A stretch of 39,058 nt of DNA from Nitrospinota bacterium. GTDB taxonomy: Bacteria > Nitrospinota > Nitrospinia > Nitrospinales > VA-1. Of the stretch, positions 1-8,799 are shown piece by piece; positions within the stretch are counted from its first letter, which is position 1, and each line of letters begins with the position of its first letter. Where the stretch lies: contig DUZG01000012.1 of the NCBI GenBank assembly GCA_013349585.1, forward strand, positions 1 through 39,058, written 5' to 3'. A program made the translations under genes and the position numbers. Below the pieces are notes generated by a model. That model saw nothing but the letters and a program-made list of their open reading frames with translations. It was not told the origin of the DNA and did not search any database.

Positions 1-1029
1 ATTCGCCGACATTCCATCCAATCCTTTTTCAACCATTAAAGCATCCACAAAAGATATGAACGCCTCAGGCATTTCCCATAGGCTTGGAAATCGGTTGGCC
101 AAAGCATGACTGGCATCTATACCCGGCACAATATCTTCTGCCAGATGCGATACTACTTGATCCGCGGATTTTCCAGATCCCTGATATTCCTTTATCGCCT
201 TTGGTGGAATAGTCAACACATCCAACCCTGCAAGAAATGCAACTTGTTCCCCATTTCGAACACTGGCACCAATCAATCGAGAGTGCACATTCTTATATTT
301 CTCCCTTGCACCTATCAGCACATTTTGTGTTGCAAGAGTTACCTTTTCTCCCACTTGATCGCCGGAGCCTGCCTTATGATCAATAACTACCTGATTCAAG
401 CGCCCCAGGAATACGTTGACGAAATCTGGATTAGACAATCTGGCCGCCAGATAGTTCTGCCTCGCAGAGAACCCCAATGTGAAATTTACAGGGATTTTTT
501 CCTGAGTTAATTTTCTGACCGCAAGATAACCTTCCGGAGTAAGCGGAACTTTAATGATAAAAAATTCCGGACAAACTTTGAAATACCTTCTACCATAATT
601 CAGGCTACGTTCAATATTTCTAGAAACAGCCGGATGCAATTCGACACTAACCTTAACCTTAAAAGCCTGCACCAACCGCAAAGCAATTTTGCAATTAATC
701 ACAAAACCTACTTCAAGAATAAGCTCCTCTTCAGAAAGCTCAAGCCCTTCCTCACCAATTTTACGAATGGTATCTTCGATGACCTTATCCATCAGACCAC
801 TTTGCACGACTTGATTGGCAAGGGTGTTGTTGGTGGTCAAAGCCGTCATTTCCTGCTTCCAGATGTCCTGAGCCTTTTCCAACTCTCCAGTATCCACCCA
901 TAATTCACTGCCCAGAGTTTTTAACCTTGCCAGCAAAGGATCAGACTCTGCTTGCGGAGCACTGCCCTCTACCTTTTCATAAGCCAAAGCATGTAGCACT
1001 TCGTCCAGCTTTTGACTAACGGTTGTCAT
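1..1029 (-). CDS. tal: Transaldolase, 3' end cut by window edge
   Basis: Reading minus from an ATG at 1029 gives 343 open codons running off the window at base 1. The protein begins MTTVSQKLDEVLHALAYEKV. It carries a transaldolase-like LWVDTGELEKA segment, LTTNNTLANQVVQSG, a VELHPAV segment, FFIIKVPLTPEG (containing the expected Schiff-base lysine), VNFTLGFSARQNYLAARL and VFLGRLN. Transaldolase moves a dihydroxyacetone unit between sugar phosphates in the cytosolic non-oxidative pentose phosphate pathway. A purine-rich AAGGA site precedes the start. The gene follows pgi by only 13 bases, so the two probably form a sugar-phosphate operon. The family assignment is firm. The C-terminus is not visible. 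Confidence 0.9.
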   Translation of the reverse strand, partial: MTTVSQKLDEVLHALAYEKVEGSAPQAESDPLLARLKTLGSELWVDTGELEKAQDIWKQEMTALTTNNTLANQVVQSGLMDKVIEDTIRKIGEEGLELSEEELILEVGFVINCKIALRLVQAFKVKVSVELHPAVSRNIERSLNYGRRYFKVCPEFFIIKVPLTPEGYLAVRKLTQEKIPVNFTLGFSARQNYLAARLSNPDFVNVFLGRLNQVVIDHKAGSGDQVGEKVTLATQNVLIGAREKYKNVHSRLIGASVRNGEQVAFLAGLDVLTIPPKAIKEYQGSGKSADQVVSHLAEDIVPGIDASHALANRFPSLWEMPEAFISFVDALMVEKGLDGMSAN

Positions 1030-1042
1030 ATTTATATCCTTT

Positions 1043-2329
1043 TTAATATCCTGGTTTATTCAAAAGCTTGAACATATTATTTTTATAGAATTCAACGCCT
1101 GGCTGATCAAACGGGTTAACTCCATTTAAATAACCCGTCATCGCAACCGCCCTCTCAAAAAAATAAAACAACTGCCCCAATGCCTCAGGCGAGCGATCTT
1201 TGATAGTTATAGAAAGATTGGGCACTCCACCTTCTTTATGCGCAAGAGCAGCAGCCTCGTAGGCTTTATTATTTACATGATCCAAAGTTTTTCCAGCGAG
1301 GTAGTTTAAACCGTCTGCATCATTTTTGGAAGTAGGTATTTTCAATTGCCGGTTAGATTTTTCAATAAGAAGAAAGGTCTCAAAAATAGTACGCTGTCCC
1401 TCCTGAATCCATTGCCCCATGGAGTGTAAATCGGTCGCAAACTCAACCGTCGCAGGGAATATTCCCTTTCCATCTTTACCTTCACTTTCCCCCCCCAATT
1501 GCTTCCACCATTCAGAAAAATGATGAAAAGCAGGTTGGAAAGTTGCAAAAATTTCCGTGGTCATGCCCTTTTGATAGAGCAAGTGGCGAAACCCAGCATA
1601 ACGATAGGCATCATTTTCTTCTACAGAGGGACAGGAGTATAACTCTTTTCCCTTTAAAGCTCCGGCAATAACTTTCCCAATATCAATCCCTGCAACCGCC
1701 ATCGGTAACAGTCCCACTGGAGATAAAACGGAGAATCGACCGCCAATATCATCCGGTATTACAAATTTGCGATAACCTTTCTCTGCCGCCAGTTGATTAA
1801 GTGCCCCCTTGCTGGCATCTGTGGTGATCACAATTCTATTTTTGGCTCCGTCAGTACCGTATTTTTTCTCAATCAATTCTTTGAAGAAGCGAAAAGCAAT
1901 AGCCGGTTCGGTAGTTGTCCCCGATTTAGAAATGACATTCACACAAACGTCGTGACCGGAAATCAAATCCATCAAGTCGGAATGATAATCTGAACTGATA
2001 TTCTGACCAGCAAAATAGATATCAGGCCCCCCCTCCTTATCCAATTGATTTGGAAAAGAAGATTTTAAAAACGTCAGCCCCGCTTGTGCACCTATATAGG
2101 AACCACCGATACCAATGACGATAAATACTTCACATTGATCGCGAAGGGACTTCGCAACCATTTCAATTTCAGCCAAGTTCACAGTAGGCTGCATCCATCC
2201 AAGAAAATCTGATCCCGGACCATCTCCCCTTTCCAGCATTTCATGACAGGACTGAATGCTGGGTAGGATAGAACTTTTTTCGGGAATAAAATTATTAAGA
2301 TTATTAAAATTGAGCGATAGGTGAGACAT
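1043..2329 (-). CDS. pgi: Glucose-6-phosphate isomerase
   Basis: This 428-residue protein interconverts glucose-6-phosphate and fructose-6-phosphate in the cytosol. Visible PGI hallmarks are GIGGSYIGA (about 73-81), the sugar-phosphate-binding SKSGTTTEP (134-142), GGRFSVLSPVGLLP (about 196-209) and a conserved C-terminal GVNPFDQPGVEFYK stretch. The length fits the short bacterial form (about 430-450) rather than the roughly 550-residue E. coli type. The ATG at 2329 has no strong ribosome binding site. The start lies 25 bases downstream of the decayed SYLF gene on the same strand, and tal follows directly. Nothing in the reading frame looks damaged. Confidence 0.95.
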   Translation of the reverse strand: MSHLSLNFNNLNNFIPEKSSILPSIQSCHEMLERGDGPGSDFLGWMQPTVNLAEIEMVAKSLRDQCEVFIVIGIGGSYIGAQAGLTFLKSSFPNQLDKEGGPDIYFAGQNISSDYHSDLMDLISGHDVCVNVISKSGTTTEPAIAFRFFKELIEKKYGTDGAKNRIVITTDASKGALNQLAAEKGYRKFVIPDDIGGRFSVLSPVGLLPMAVAGIDIGKVIAGALKGKELYSCPSVEENDAYRYAGFRHLLYQKGMTTEIFATFQPAFHHFSEWWKQLGGESEGKDGKGIFPATVEFATDLHSMGQWIQEGQRTIFETFLLIEKSNRQLKIPTSKNDADGLNYLAGKTLDHVNNKAYEAAALAHKEGGVPNLSITIKDRSPEALGQLFYFFERAVAMTGYLNGVNPFDQPGVEFYKNNMFKLLNKPGY

Positions 2330-2354
2330 AATTTACCGGAAGGATAAAATGGAA

Positions 2355-2909
2355 TTATTTTTTTAATTTATCAAATTTTGAGCCTTCAAGGGTAAGATTA
2401 TACATTAAGCCTTTTTCACCAAAAATAAAGGCAACTATCAGGTCTTTCACATTTGTGGTATCTAGAGAATCTCCCATTCCAAGGTTGATCAGAGCAACCG
2501 ATCCATCTACTCCCGCCTTCCAACCCTCACTGTTTTGAAACTCTTTTAATGCCGCCTATTCCATAAATAACATTACAACACTCTTGGCTTGCGCGCCTAA
2601 TTGAAAGCCAATCGAGGCCACCATAGTGTTGTAACAATCTATTGTCTTGCCGCCAATTCTCATGGCACCTTCACCATAATCCTCTCCCATACCGATTCCC
2701 GTTTTAATAACCAATGGAAAAACTAAAACCGCTTTAGCCTTTTTAGTGAATTTCTGGCTACCTGGAACTTCTTTATAAAATTTCTCCAAGGCCACATCGA
2801 CACTTACATCAATTTCTCTTGCATAAGCCGCAAACTAATTTTACGCTATAAATAAGAATGCAAACATTAGGGCTAAAGTTCAATAATAAGAGTGCAGATT
2901 ATTTCTCAT
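2355..2909 (-). pseudogene. SYLF/YSC84 lipid-binding protein, nonsense pseudogene
   Basis: Starting at ATG 2909 (preceded by AAGGA), one continuous frame of 185 codons runs to TAA at 2355. It is interrupted by four in-frame stops: TGA 2880-2882, TAA 2841-2843, TAG 2835-2837 and TAG 2556-2558. Translated through them it reads as a hydrophobic signal peptide (TLALMFAFLFIA), then FAAYAREIDVSVDVALEKFY, the glycine-rich GIGMGEDYGEGAMRIGG, SIGFQLGAQAKSVVMLFME, EGWKAGVDGSVALINLGMG and FIFGEKGLMYNLTLEGSKF. That is the full SYLF (DUF500/YSC84) domain order. No indel is present, so the gene died by point mutation. Family members are secreted or membrane-associated lipid-binding proteins of poorly known role. 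It sits just upstream of pgi. Confidence 0.85.
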
Positions 2910-3135
2910 TGGTTCCTTATTAATTAGGGAAGAGTTTTCATATTTCGCCCATGCAAGATTACGTAAATATACTCCTTCTATTGATAATTATTAATTATAT
3001 TTTAAACATAGATATCTTCAAAAGACTTTCGTTTTGGTGCCAGTCTACATAAATAATCATTTATAAATCAACATTCCCTATTAATTTAAAATAAGACCAA
3101 AAAATATTTACAGCCTAAACTTCGGGAGGAGCCCT

Positions 3136-3369
3136 ATGTTCTATGAAACCAAAGTATTAGATTCTTATGGGAAACTGAAAAAAGTTGTCTCCGCAGAGGA
3201 ATTACAGTCTCAACACTGGAAACTTTTCGAGTCTATGGAGGGGAATGGGAGTTTTTTAAGAAAAATGTCCTTAAGAACCGAACGAAGCAGAATTCTAAAA
3301 AAACACCCTCTCAAAACGTGGGTGAGGATGATTATTAACAGCCGATATTTCGTGCCTAAGACTTCGTGA
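3136..3369 (+). CDS. Small hypothetical protein (77 aa)
   Basis: The ATG is preceded by a near-ideal GGGAGGAG site seven bases upstream. The protein begins MFYETKVLDSYGKLKKVVSA and continues hydrophilic and basic, with no signal peptide, membrane helix or known motif. The first 45 residues look protein-like. The last 30 overlap the dead 3' tail of the minus-strand histidine kinase locus, so the C-terminal part could be read-through into unrelated DNA. The preceding stretch 2910-3135 is AT-rich and holds only a likely promoter area. The family is not recognised. Support is the ribosome binding site and composition only. Confidence 0.42.
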   Translation: MFYETKVLDSYGKLKKVVSAEELQSQHWKLFESMEGNGSFLRKMSLRTERSRILKKHPLKTWVRMIINSRYFVPKTS

Positions 3370-3461
3370 AAACGAAAGTCCCCCGCTATCAGCTGTCGCA
3401 ACTTTAATTTCATCTCCTTCTCCAAAATCCTCTTGCAGGATTTTCAGAGAATAGTAAAACA

Positions 3462-4438
3462 CTATTTCATTTTCAGGATGTCTTGAATGGAAAGGTTGCT
3501 TGCACATACAACATGCGGTTTGGAATGATGTGTCTTCATATCGACTGGCAGGCAAAGAGAAAATGTAGAACCGACACCCAGTTTGCTTTCAGCGTGAATA
3601 TTACCTTCCATCACCAGGCTTCGCCACCAAACCCACTCGACATATAATCATCAGCATGCGTGTAGCCCTTAAAAAGGTTTTTCAGAATTTTTGGGTTTAT
3701 TACAGCTTCTGTATCCTTTATATCAAAAGATATCCAGCCAACATCACCAACCGTTTCACGGCTCACCCTCAATGATATTTCTCCTTTGTGAGTTGTTTGG
3801 CAAGCGTTGGTCAGAAGATTGGACAGTACACGAAAAACTCTACCCCGGTCACCCTCGATTTCTCCTCCATCCTCGTCTATATGCAAAACATTTTCAGCCT
3901 TGTCCATTTCCACTTGAACTTTTTGAGAAAGTTCTTCCAATAAATCTTTCACCATAAATTTTTCGTGCTGCAATTCAGACCAGCCCGACTCAATTTTTGA
4001 CAAACCAATAATCTTTTCAACCCATTTCATCAGGCCATCGCTGGAAGCACGAGTTTTCTCAATATCTGGAAGAAAGCCTACCAAGCCTCCGTCTTGCATT
4101 TTCTCCTGCAACATTTCGCTGTAACCGATTATATGATTGATAGGGGTTCTCAAAGCGTTGCTGAGACTCGCTGTTATTGCTTCCCGTTTATCGAGAATCA
4201 ACTTTTCATTAGTCTCTTCCAGGTCACTGGTATGAATTTCTAGTTGCGCTTTGAGGGATTTTTTTTACAGTGCAATTTTCTCATCGCGTTTCTGCACTTC
4301 AGCCAGAAGGGATTGGATATGCTCAGTAAACAGGTCGGTTTTTTCATCAACTGTTGCTTCAATTTGGGACGTAAAGTTTTTATTGGTAAGAATCTTTTGC
4401 AGGTCTTCAATTAAAACCTGCAATAAATCTTTACTCAC
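3462..4438 (-). pseudogene. Histidine kinase (HisKA-HATPase), broken
   Basis: The frame starts GTG 4438, overlapping the trxB stop (GTGAGTAA), which suggests translational coupling. It opens with a coiled-coil region (VSKDLLQVLIEDLQKI onward), is stopped by TAA at 4265-4267, and then resumes in frame. A HisKA segment follows, SNALRTPINHIIGYSEML, where the phospho-accepting histidine position reads N (canonical H-E/D-L/I-R-T-P). Next come an N box (RVLSNLLTNACQT) and a G1-like DIKDTEAVI. After SSGFGG the G2 box is missing and the frame shifts. The other frame supplies MEGNIHAESKLGVGSTFSLC and ends at TAG 3462. Further minus-strand codons (3295-3460) faintly resemble a receiver domain. The locus is clearly non-functional as a full kinase. 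Confidence 0.8.
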
Positions 4439-5384
4439 CTAAACCCTTTTCAGAAAGCCATCGTTCTGCTTCCAGGGCTGCGGCACAACCCGTGCCTGCA
4501 GCAGTAATAGCCTGACGATATTTATGATCATGAACATCCCCAGCCGCAAATATCCCTTCTATACTGGTTTCCTGCGTTCCCAGCTTGATCTTTATATAAC
4601 CCGCATCGTCAAGGTCCAGCTGTCCGTTAAAAATACTGGTATTAGGTGTGTGACCAATGGCATAAAAAATTCCACCTACTTCTATCTCACGGCTCTCATT
4701 GGTCTTGATATTTTTAACCCGTGCACCGGTTACATAATCTGCGCCCACAGCATCTTCCAAAACCGAATCCCAGATTATTTCTAGTTTTGGATTTTTCAAA
4801 GCGCGTTCCTGCATAATTTTGGAGGCACGCAAAACATCCCTGCGATGCACCATATAAACAACAGAGCCAAATTTAGTAAGATAGCTGGCTTCTTCAACAG
4901 CTGTATCACCACCACCGATCACCATCAAAGGTTGGTTGCGAAACATAGGCAATGCGCCGTCACAAACAGCGCAGGCTGACATACCGTTGTTCCACATTTT
5001 TTCTTCATTGGGTACACCCATGCGTTTGGCTGTCGCACCTGTCGAAATGATCACTGAATGTGCTTTGACTTCGCGATTTTCGGTTTTTAGCGTAAAGGGA
5101 GATTCACTTAAATCTGCTTCGATGACATCTTCCTGAACCATTTCCGTTCCGAACCGTTCCGATTGTTTACGAAACAATTGCATCAATTCCGGGCCTTCAA
5201 CGCCGTCGGGAAATCCAGGATAATTTTCGACTTCCGTTGTTGTAGTTAATTGTCCCCCTGCCGATCCGCCCAACATATAGCCTTCAAACATAAAGGGGCT
5301 CAAATTTGCTCTGGCGGCATAAATAGCTGCTGTATGTCCTGCAGGACCTGACCCAACAATAACCACATTCTTCACATCACTCAT
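4431..5384 (-). CDS. trxB: Thioredoxin reductase
   Basis: This 317-residue, complete protein is an FAD- and NADPH-dependent flavoenzyme that reduces thioredoxin in the cytosol. The FAD-binding GSGPAGHTAAIYAARA lies at 11-26, the redox-active CAVC pair at Cys138/Cys141, the NADPH-binding GGGDTAVEEA motif follows, and the C-terminal FAD motif is GIFAAGDVHD. The length is typical for the low-molecular-weight class. It follows the FGE-fold gene by 11 bases and overlaps the start of the broken histidine kinase. It therefore seems to be the last working gene of the aminotransferase-hom-thrC transcription unit. The assignment is firm. Confidence 0.96.
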   Translation of the reverse strand: MSDVKNVVIVGSGPAGHTAAIYAARANLSPFMFEGYMLGGSAGGQLTTTTEVENYPGFPDGVEGPELMQLFRKQSERFGTEMVQEDVIEADLSESPFTLKTENREVKAHSVIISTGATAKRMGVPNEEKMWNNGMSACAVCDGALPMFRNQPLMVIGGGDTAVEEASYLTKFGSVVYMVHRRDVLRASKIMQERALKNPKLEIIWDSVLEDAVGADYVTGARVKNIKTNESREIEVGGIFYAIGHTPNTSIFNGQLDLDDAGYIKIKLGTQETSIEGIFAAGDVHDHKYRQAITAAGTGCAAALEAERWLSEKGLGE

Positions 5385-5395
5385 TTAATACCTTT

Positions 5396-6121
5396 CTATA
5401 TATTTGGTCTGACACAACGAAAACCCACACCGCTGTATCTTAAATCGGGATCTTTTGCCACCCGATCAGAAGTTCTTAGAAAATGATTCAAGGCATCCCA
5501 CGACCCGCCCCTCACCACCTTATTTTTTCCCTTTGCGGGCCCCGATGGTTTATTCTGTGTTCCAGCCTTATCATAAGGACCGTACCAATCCATCGTCCAT
5601 TCATAAACGTTTCCCATCATATCGTAAAGGCCATGGGAGTTGGGCTCAAAGCTTCCCACCGCTACAGTAGCCCCTATTCCATAAAGCTGATTCCAATGCC
5701 CGCCGCCCAACTTTTCTACTTTTGCCACATACTCCCACTCAGCTTCGGTTGGCAATCGGCCGTTTTTCCACTTGCAATAAGTCATTGCCTCTTGCCAGGT
5801 TGTGAACACGACGGGTTGGTCTTTCTGATTGAAATCTCCTGCCCTGTCTTCGTGCAACACTTCTGGTTCACAAACTCCTGCCACAAAACATTCTCGGTAG
5901 TCAGCGTTTGTCACTTCATATTTATCGATGTAAAAGGAATCGACATGCACCTTATGTAGAGACTCATCGTTGCACCAGTCAGCATTATTTTGTTCTTCTT
6001 CGCAATAGGAACTGCCCATTTCAAAATCTCCCGCAGCAATCAATACTTCTGCAAAAGTCGGAGAGCTCATACAAATATAAAACAGGATGGTCGAAAAAAG
6101 TAAAACACGTCGGTTTTTCAT
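5396..6121 (-). CDS. Secreted FGE-fold (SUMF1-like) protein lacking catalytic cysteines
   Basis: The 241-residue protein has a basic start and hydrophobic core (MKNRRVLLFSTILFYICMSS), with a likely cleavage after TFA near residue 24. It is therefore probably periplasmic. The rest is the formylglycine-generating-enzyme/sulfatase-modifying fold: GDFEMGSSYCEEE, VDSFYIDKYEVTNADYRECF, GRLPTEAEWEYVAK, GLYDMMGNVYEWTMDWYGPY, VVRGGSWDALNHFLRTSDR and GVGFRCVRP. Genuine FGE carries two catalytic cysteines just after the GGS segment. Here that segment has none, so a non-catalytic or binding role (as in many FGE-fold proteins) is more likely. The start overlaps the thrC stop (ATGA). Remaining cysteines may form disulfides, which is of interest beside trxB. 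Confidence 0.88.
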   Translation of the reverse strand: MKNRRVLLFSTILFYICMSSPTFAEVLIAAGDFEMGSSYCEEEQNNADWCNDESLHKVHVDSFYIDKYEVTNADYRECFVAGVCEPEVLHEDRAGDFNQKDQPVVFTTWQEAMTYCKWKNGRLPTEAEWEYVAKVEKLGGGHWNQLYGIGATVAVGSFEPNSHGLYDMMGNVYEWTMDWYGPYDKAGTQNKPSGPAKGKNKVVRGGSWDALNHFLRTSDRVAKDPDLRYSGVGFRCVRPNI

Positions 6122-7449
6122 AGTTCAAGTTTCTCCTGAATGGCATTTCTGACGGCCTCGTATTCTGCAGGTAGTTCAACTGCTTCGAATGTATAATCCG
6201 ATTGAATGCCGGGTATAGTACCGGTATGGCATTTAAATAAAAAATCGGTAAATTTTAATCCATTTGCTGTTGATATCACAACCACCTTATCCTTCTTTTT
6301 GATCACACCGCAAGTTACCAGTTTTTCCAATACTGCCAATGCCACGCCAGTATGCGGGCAACACAGCAAACCCGTACGATTTGCTTTACTAGCAGCATTA
6401 GCGAGTTCCCCTTCGGTGGCTTCTTCAACGATTCCGTCAAAGGCCTTCAGGGCACGGATGGCTTTCTTAATACTCACAGGATTACCAATCTGAATTGCAC
6501 TGGCAAGAGTTTGTTTAGCTTGCATTGGCTCGAAGGTTTTAAAGTCTTCTTTGAAGCTTCTATATAAAGGATTAGCACGCTCTGCCTGGGCACAAACAAG
6601 CCGCGGCAACTTATCGATCAACCCCAAATCATAAAACATCTGAAATCCCTTACCGATGGCACTGACGTTTCCCAAGTTTCCTCCCGGTACAATTACGAAA
6701 TCGGGAACCTCCCAGTTGAATTGCTGTATCAGCTCAAAGCTTATGGTTTTTTGTCCTTCAATTCTCAGCGAGTTCATGGAGTTGGCCAGATAAATATCAT
6801 CGTTCTGACAAACTTCACGCACCAGTTTCATACATCCATCAAAATCGGTGTCCAAAGAGAGAGTCAATACTCCATGCGTGATCGGCTGGATTAGTTGAGT
6901 TAATGAGACTTTGTCTTTTGGAAGAAAAACAATTGCCGGTATCCCTGCAACAGCGCAATAGGCAGCTAGAGAAGCAGATGTGTCGCCGGTGGAGGCGCAA
7001 GCCACGGCTTTAATTTTTTTGCCCTGCGACATCATCTGTTTGACCATCGATACAAGAATGGTCATGCCAAGATCTTTAAATGATCCCGTGTGTGCCATGC
7101 CACATTGTTTGACCCACAAATCTTCAAGTCCCAGCTGGTTACCTAGCCTATCAGCCCAGAAAAGATTAGAGCCGCCTTCGTAGGTGGAAACAATGTTTTC
7201 GTTGTCTACAGTCGGACAAACCAGTTCTTTTTTCCCCCAAACTGAGCTGCCATAGGGCCATTTATTTTTTCGATAACGGCTTTCAAAAAGCTCTTTCCAG
7301 TCTTTAGCAGACCTCTTCTTCAGTTCGTCCATATCATGCTGAACTTCCAGCAACTCGTTACAATCGCGACAGCGATAAACAATATCGGTCAGTTCATACC
7401 GGTTACCACATTCAAGGTTGATACATTGAAACCAGGCTTTAAATTCCAT
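6118..7449 (-). CDS. thrC: Threonine synthase
   Basis: The 443-residue PLP enzyme converts O-phosphohomoserine to threonine. An N-terminal zinc-ribbon-like set of cysteines (Cys9, Cys14, Cys27, Cys30) precedes the catalytic domain. The PLP lysine is Lys125 in HTGSFKDLGMT. CASTGDTSASLAAYCAVAGI and IVPGGNLGNVSAIGKGFQMF are the phosphate-cup and glycine-rich loops. The start is two bases after the hom stop, and the end overlaps the FGE-fold gene by four bases, so the operon is tightly coupled. The zinc-ribbon form is typical of the class also found in archaea and many deep-branching bacteria. Confidence 0.95.
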   Translation of the reverse strand: MEFKAWFQCINLECGNRYELTDIVYRCRDCNELLEVQHDMDELKKRSAKDWKELFESRYRKNKWPYGSSVWGKKELVCPTVDNENIVSTYEGGSNLFWADRLGNQLGLEDLWVKQCGMAHTGSFKDLGMTILVSMVKQMMSQGKKIKAVACASTGDTSASLAAYCAVAGIPAIVFLPKDKVSLTQLIQPITHGVLTLSLDTDFDGCMKLVREVCQNDDIYLANSMNSLRIEGQKTISFELIQQFNWEVPDFVIVPGGNLGNVSAIGKGFQMFYDLGLIDKLPRLVCAQAERANPLYRSFKEDFKTFEPMQAKQTLASAIQIGNPVSIKKAIRALKAFDGIVEEATEGELANAASKANRTGLLCCPHTGVALAVLEKLVTCGVIKKKDKVVVISTANGLKFTDFLFKCHTGTIPGIQSDYTFEAVELPAEYEAVRNAIQEKLEL

Positions 7450-7451
7450 TT

Positions 7452-8756
7452 CTATTTTTCCACACGGATGAGATTAGACTTGCCACAGACCATATCAAGT
7501 TGTTCTATTTCCTTCAAAGCATTTTGGATATTCTTTTCGCTGGATCGATGGCACATCATCACCAGAGAAACAGCGTCGCCTTTTTCGCCTCGCTCTCTCT
7601 GAATCATGGACTCGATACTGATGCCATGATTGCCAAGAACCCCTGAAATTTTCGAGAGCACACCCGGCTTGTCCTGAATGTTAAACCGCAAAAAATATTC
7701 CGACTCAATAGTACTTATGTCTTTTAATGGAATCGGTTTGATTTCTGAATTTTGGAAAGAAGAAGCAGGCACTCTATCTTGCGCATTAGAAATGATGTTG
7801 CGGGCTATCTCTATCACATCCCCCACCACTGCACTTCCGGTGGGTAAAGCACCGGCTCCATGCCCTACTAGAATATTTTCATCCATCATATCATCACAAA
7901 CACGAATGGCGTTTAAAACACCGTTTACATTGGCCATTGGATGATCGCTGGGAATCATTGCAGGGTGAACACGAATATCAATGGATTCGCCATCGCACTT
8001 GGATATTGCAAGTAATTTGATTCGATAACCAAATTCCCGAGCGCATTCGATATCCTCAGCGGTAATATTAGTAATACCCGAAATACTAACATCTTCACAT
8101 TTAACAGACGCTCCATAAGCAAGGCGGGCCAACACAGTAATTTTATGAGCAGAATCAATCCCCTCAATATCGAATGTCGGATCTGCTTCAGCAAAACCTT
8201 TCTCTTGTGCTTCCTTCAAGGCAACATCGAAATCACAATTTTCATCCGACATTTTACTGAGAATATAATTCGCAGTGCCATTGACAATTCCCTCAATGGA
8301 TTGAATCCGATTGGCCACAAATGCCTCTCGGATAGATCGAATAATAGGAATAGCACCCCCAATTGATGCTTCGAATCCAATAGAGAGTCTTTTCTCGTCG
8401 ACCACACCAAAAAGCTCATCGCCATGCTTAGCCAACAATGCTTTATTGGCTGTCACCACATGCTTGCCATTATTAAGAGCTTTGAGGATGAAAGCTCTTG
8501 CCGGTTCATAACCACCAATCAACTCAATAACGATATCAATTTCTGGGTTATCAATAATATCATCCACTGAAGTGGTCAACACACCGTCTTCAATTTGAAC
8601 GCCTCGATCGGTTTCAATATCCAAGTCGGCAATTTTAGCGAGGCGCACTGTAGCACCTAATCTTTTTTGAATTATTCCCTGATTGTCGGAAAGAATTTTT
8701 GCGACACCAGCTCCGATAGTGCCAAAACCTATCAACCCAACATTAATCGTTTTCAT
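7452..8756 (-). CDS. hom: Homoserine dehydrogenase with ACT domain
   Basis: NAD(P)-dependent reduction of aspartate semialdehyde to homoserine. The Rossmann motif GLIGFGTIGAGVAKIL sits at the N-terminus. EADPTFDIEGIDSAHKITVLARLAYG carries the conserved catalytic lysine region. The C-terminal ACT domain (FLRFNIQDKPGVLSKISGVL, GISIESMIQRE) is the usual threonine feedback site. I take ATG 8756 (434 aa) as the start because it puts the Rossmann glycines about ten residues in and has a GGAT purine patch upstream. The longer TTG start at 8786 would add ten residues and has no ribosome binding site. The gap to the upstream aminotransferase is 43 bases and thrC follows by two. Confidence 0.95.
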   Translation of the reverse strand: MKTINVGLIGFGTIGAGVAKILSDNQGIIQKRLGATVRLAKIADLDIETDRGVQIEDGVLTTSVDDIIDNPEIDIVIELIGGYEPARAFILKALNNGKHVVTANKALLAKHGDELFGVVDEKRLSIGFEASIGGAIPIIRSIREAFVANRIQSIEGIVNGTANYILSKMSDENCDFDVALKEAQEKGFAEADPTFDIEGIDSAHKITVLARLAYGASVKCEDVSISGITNITAEDIECAREFGYRIKLLAISKCDGESIDIRVHPAMIPSDHPMANVNGVLNAIRVCDDMMDENILVGHGAGALPTGSAVVGDVIEIARNIISNAQDRVPASSFQNSEIKPIPLKDISTIESEYFLRFNIQDKPGVLSKISGVLGNHGISIESMIQRERGEKGDAVSLVMMCHRSSEKNIQNALKEIEQLDMVCGKSNLIRVEK

Positions 8757-8799
8757 TTTTATCCATTTTGACAAATTGCCCGCCAAAAGCGGAGTAACA

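Noticed and set aside
106-903. Plus-strand ORFs of 134 and 89 codons
   Set aside because: They lie antisense to the transaldolase frame, which has clear family motifs, and the peptides are cysteine/phenylalanine-rich shadows without ribosome binding sites.
8757-8786. TTG start ten codons upstream for homoserine dehydrogenase
   Set aside because: No ribosome binding site, and the Rossmann fold begins correctly from ATG 8756.
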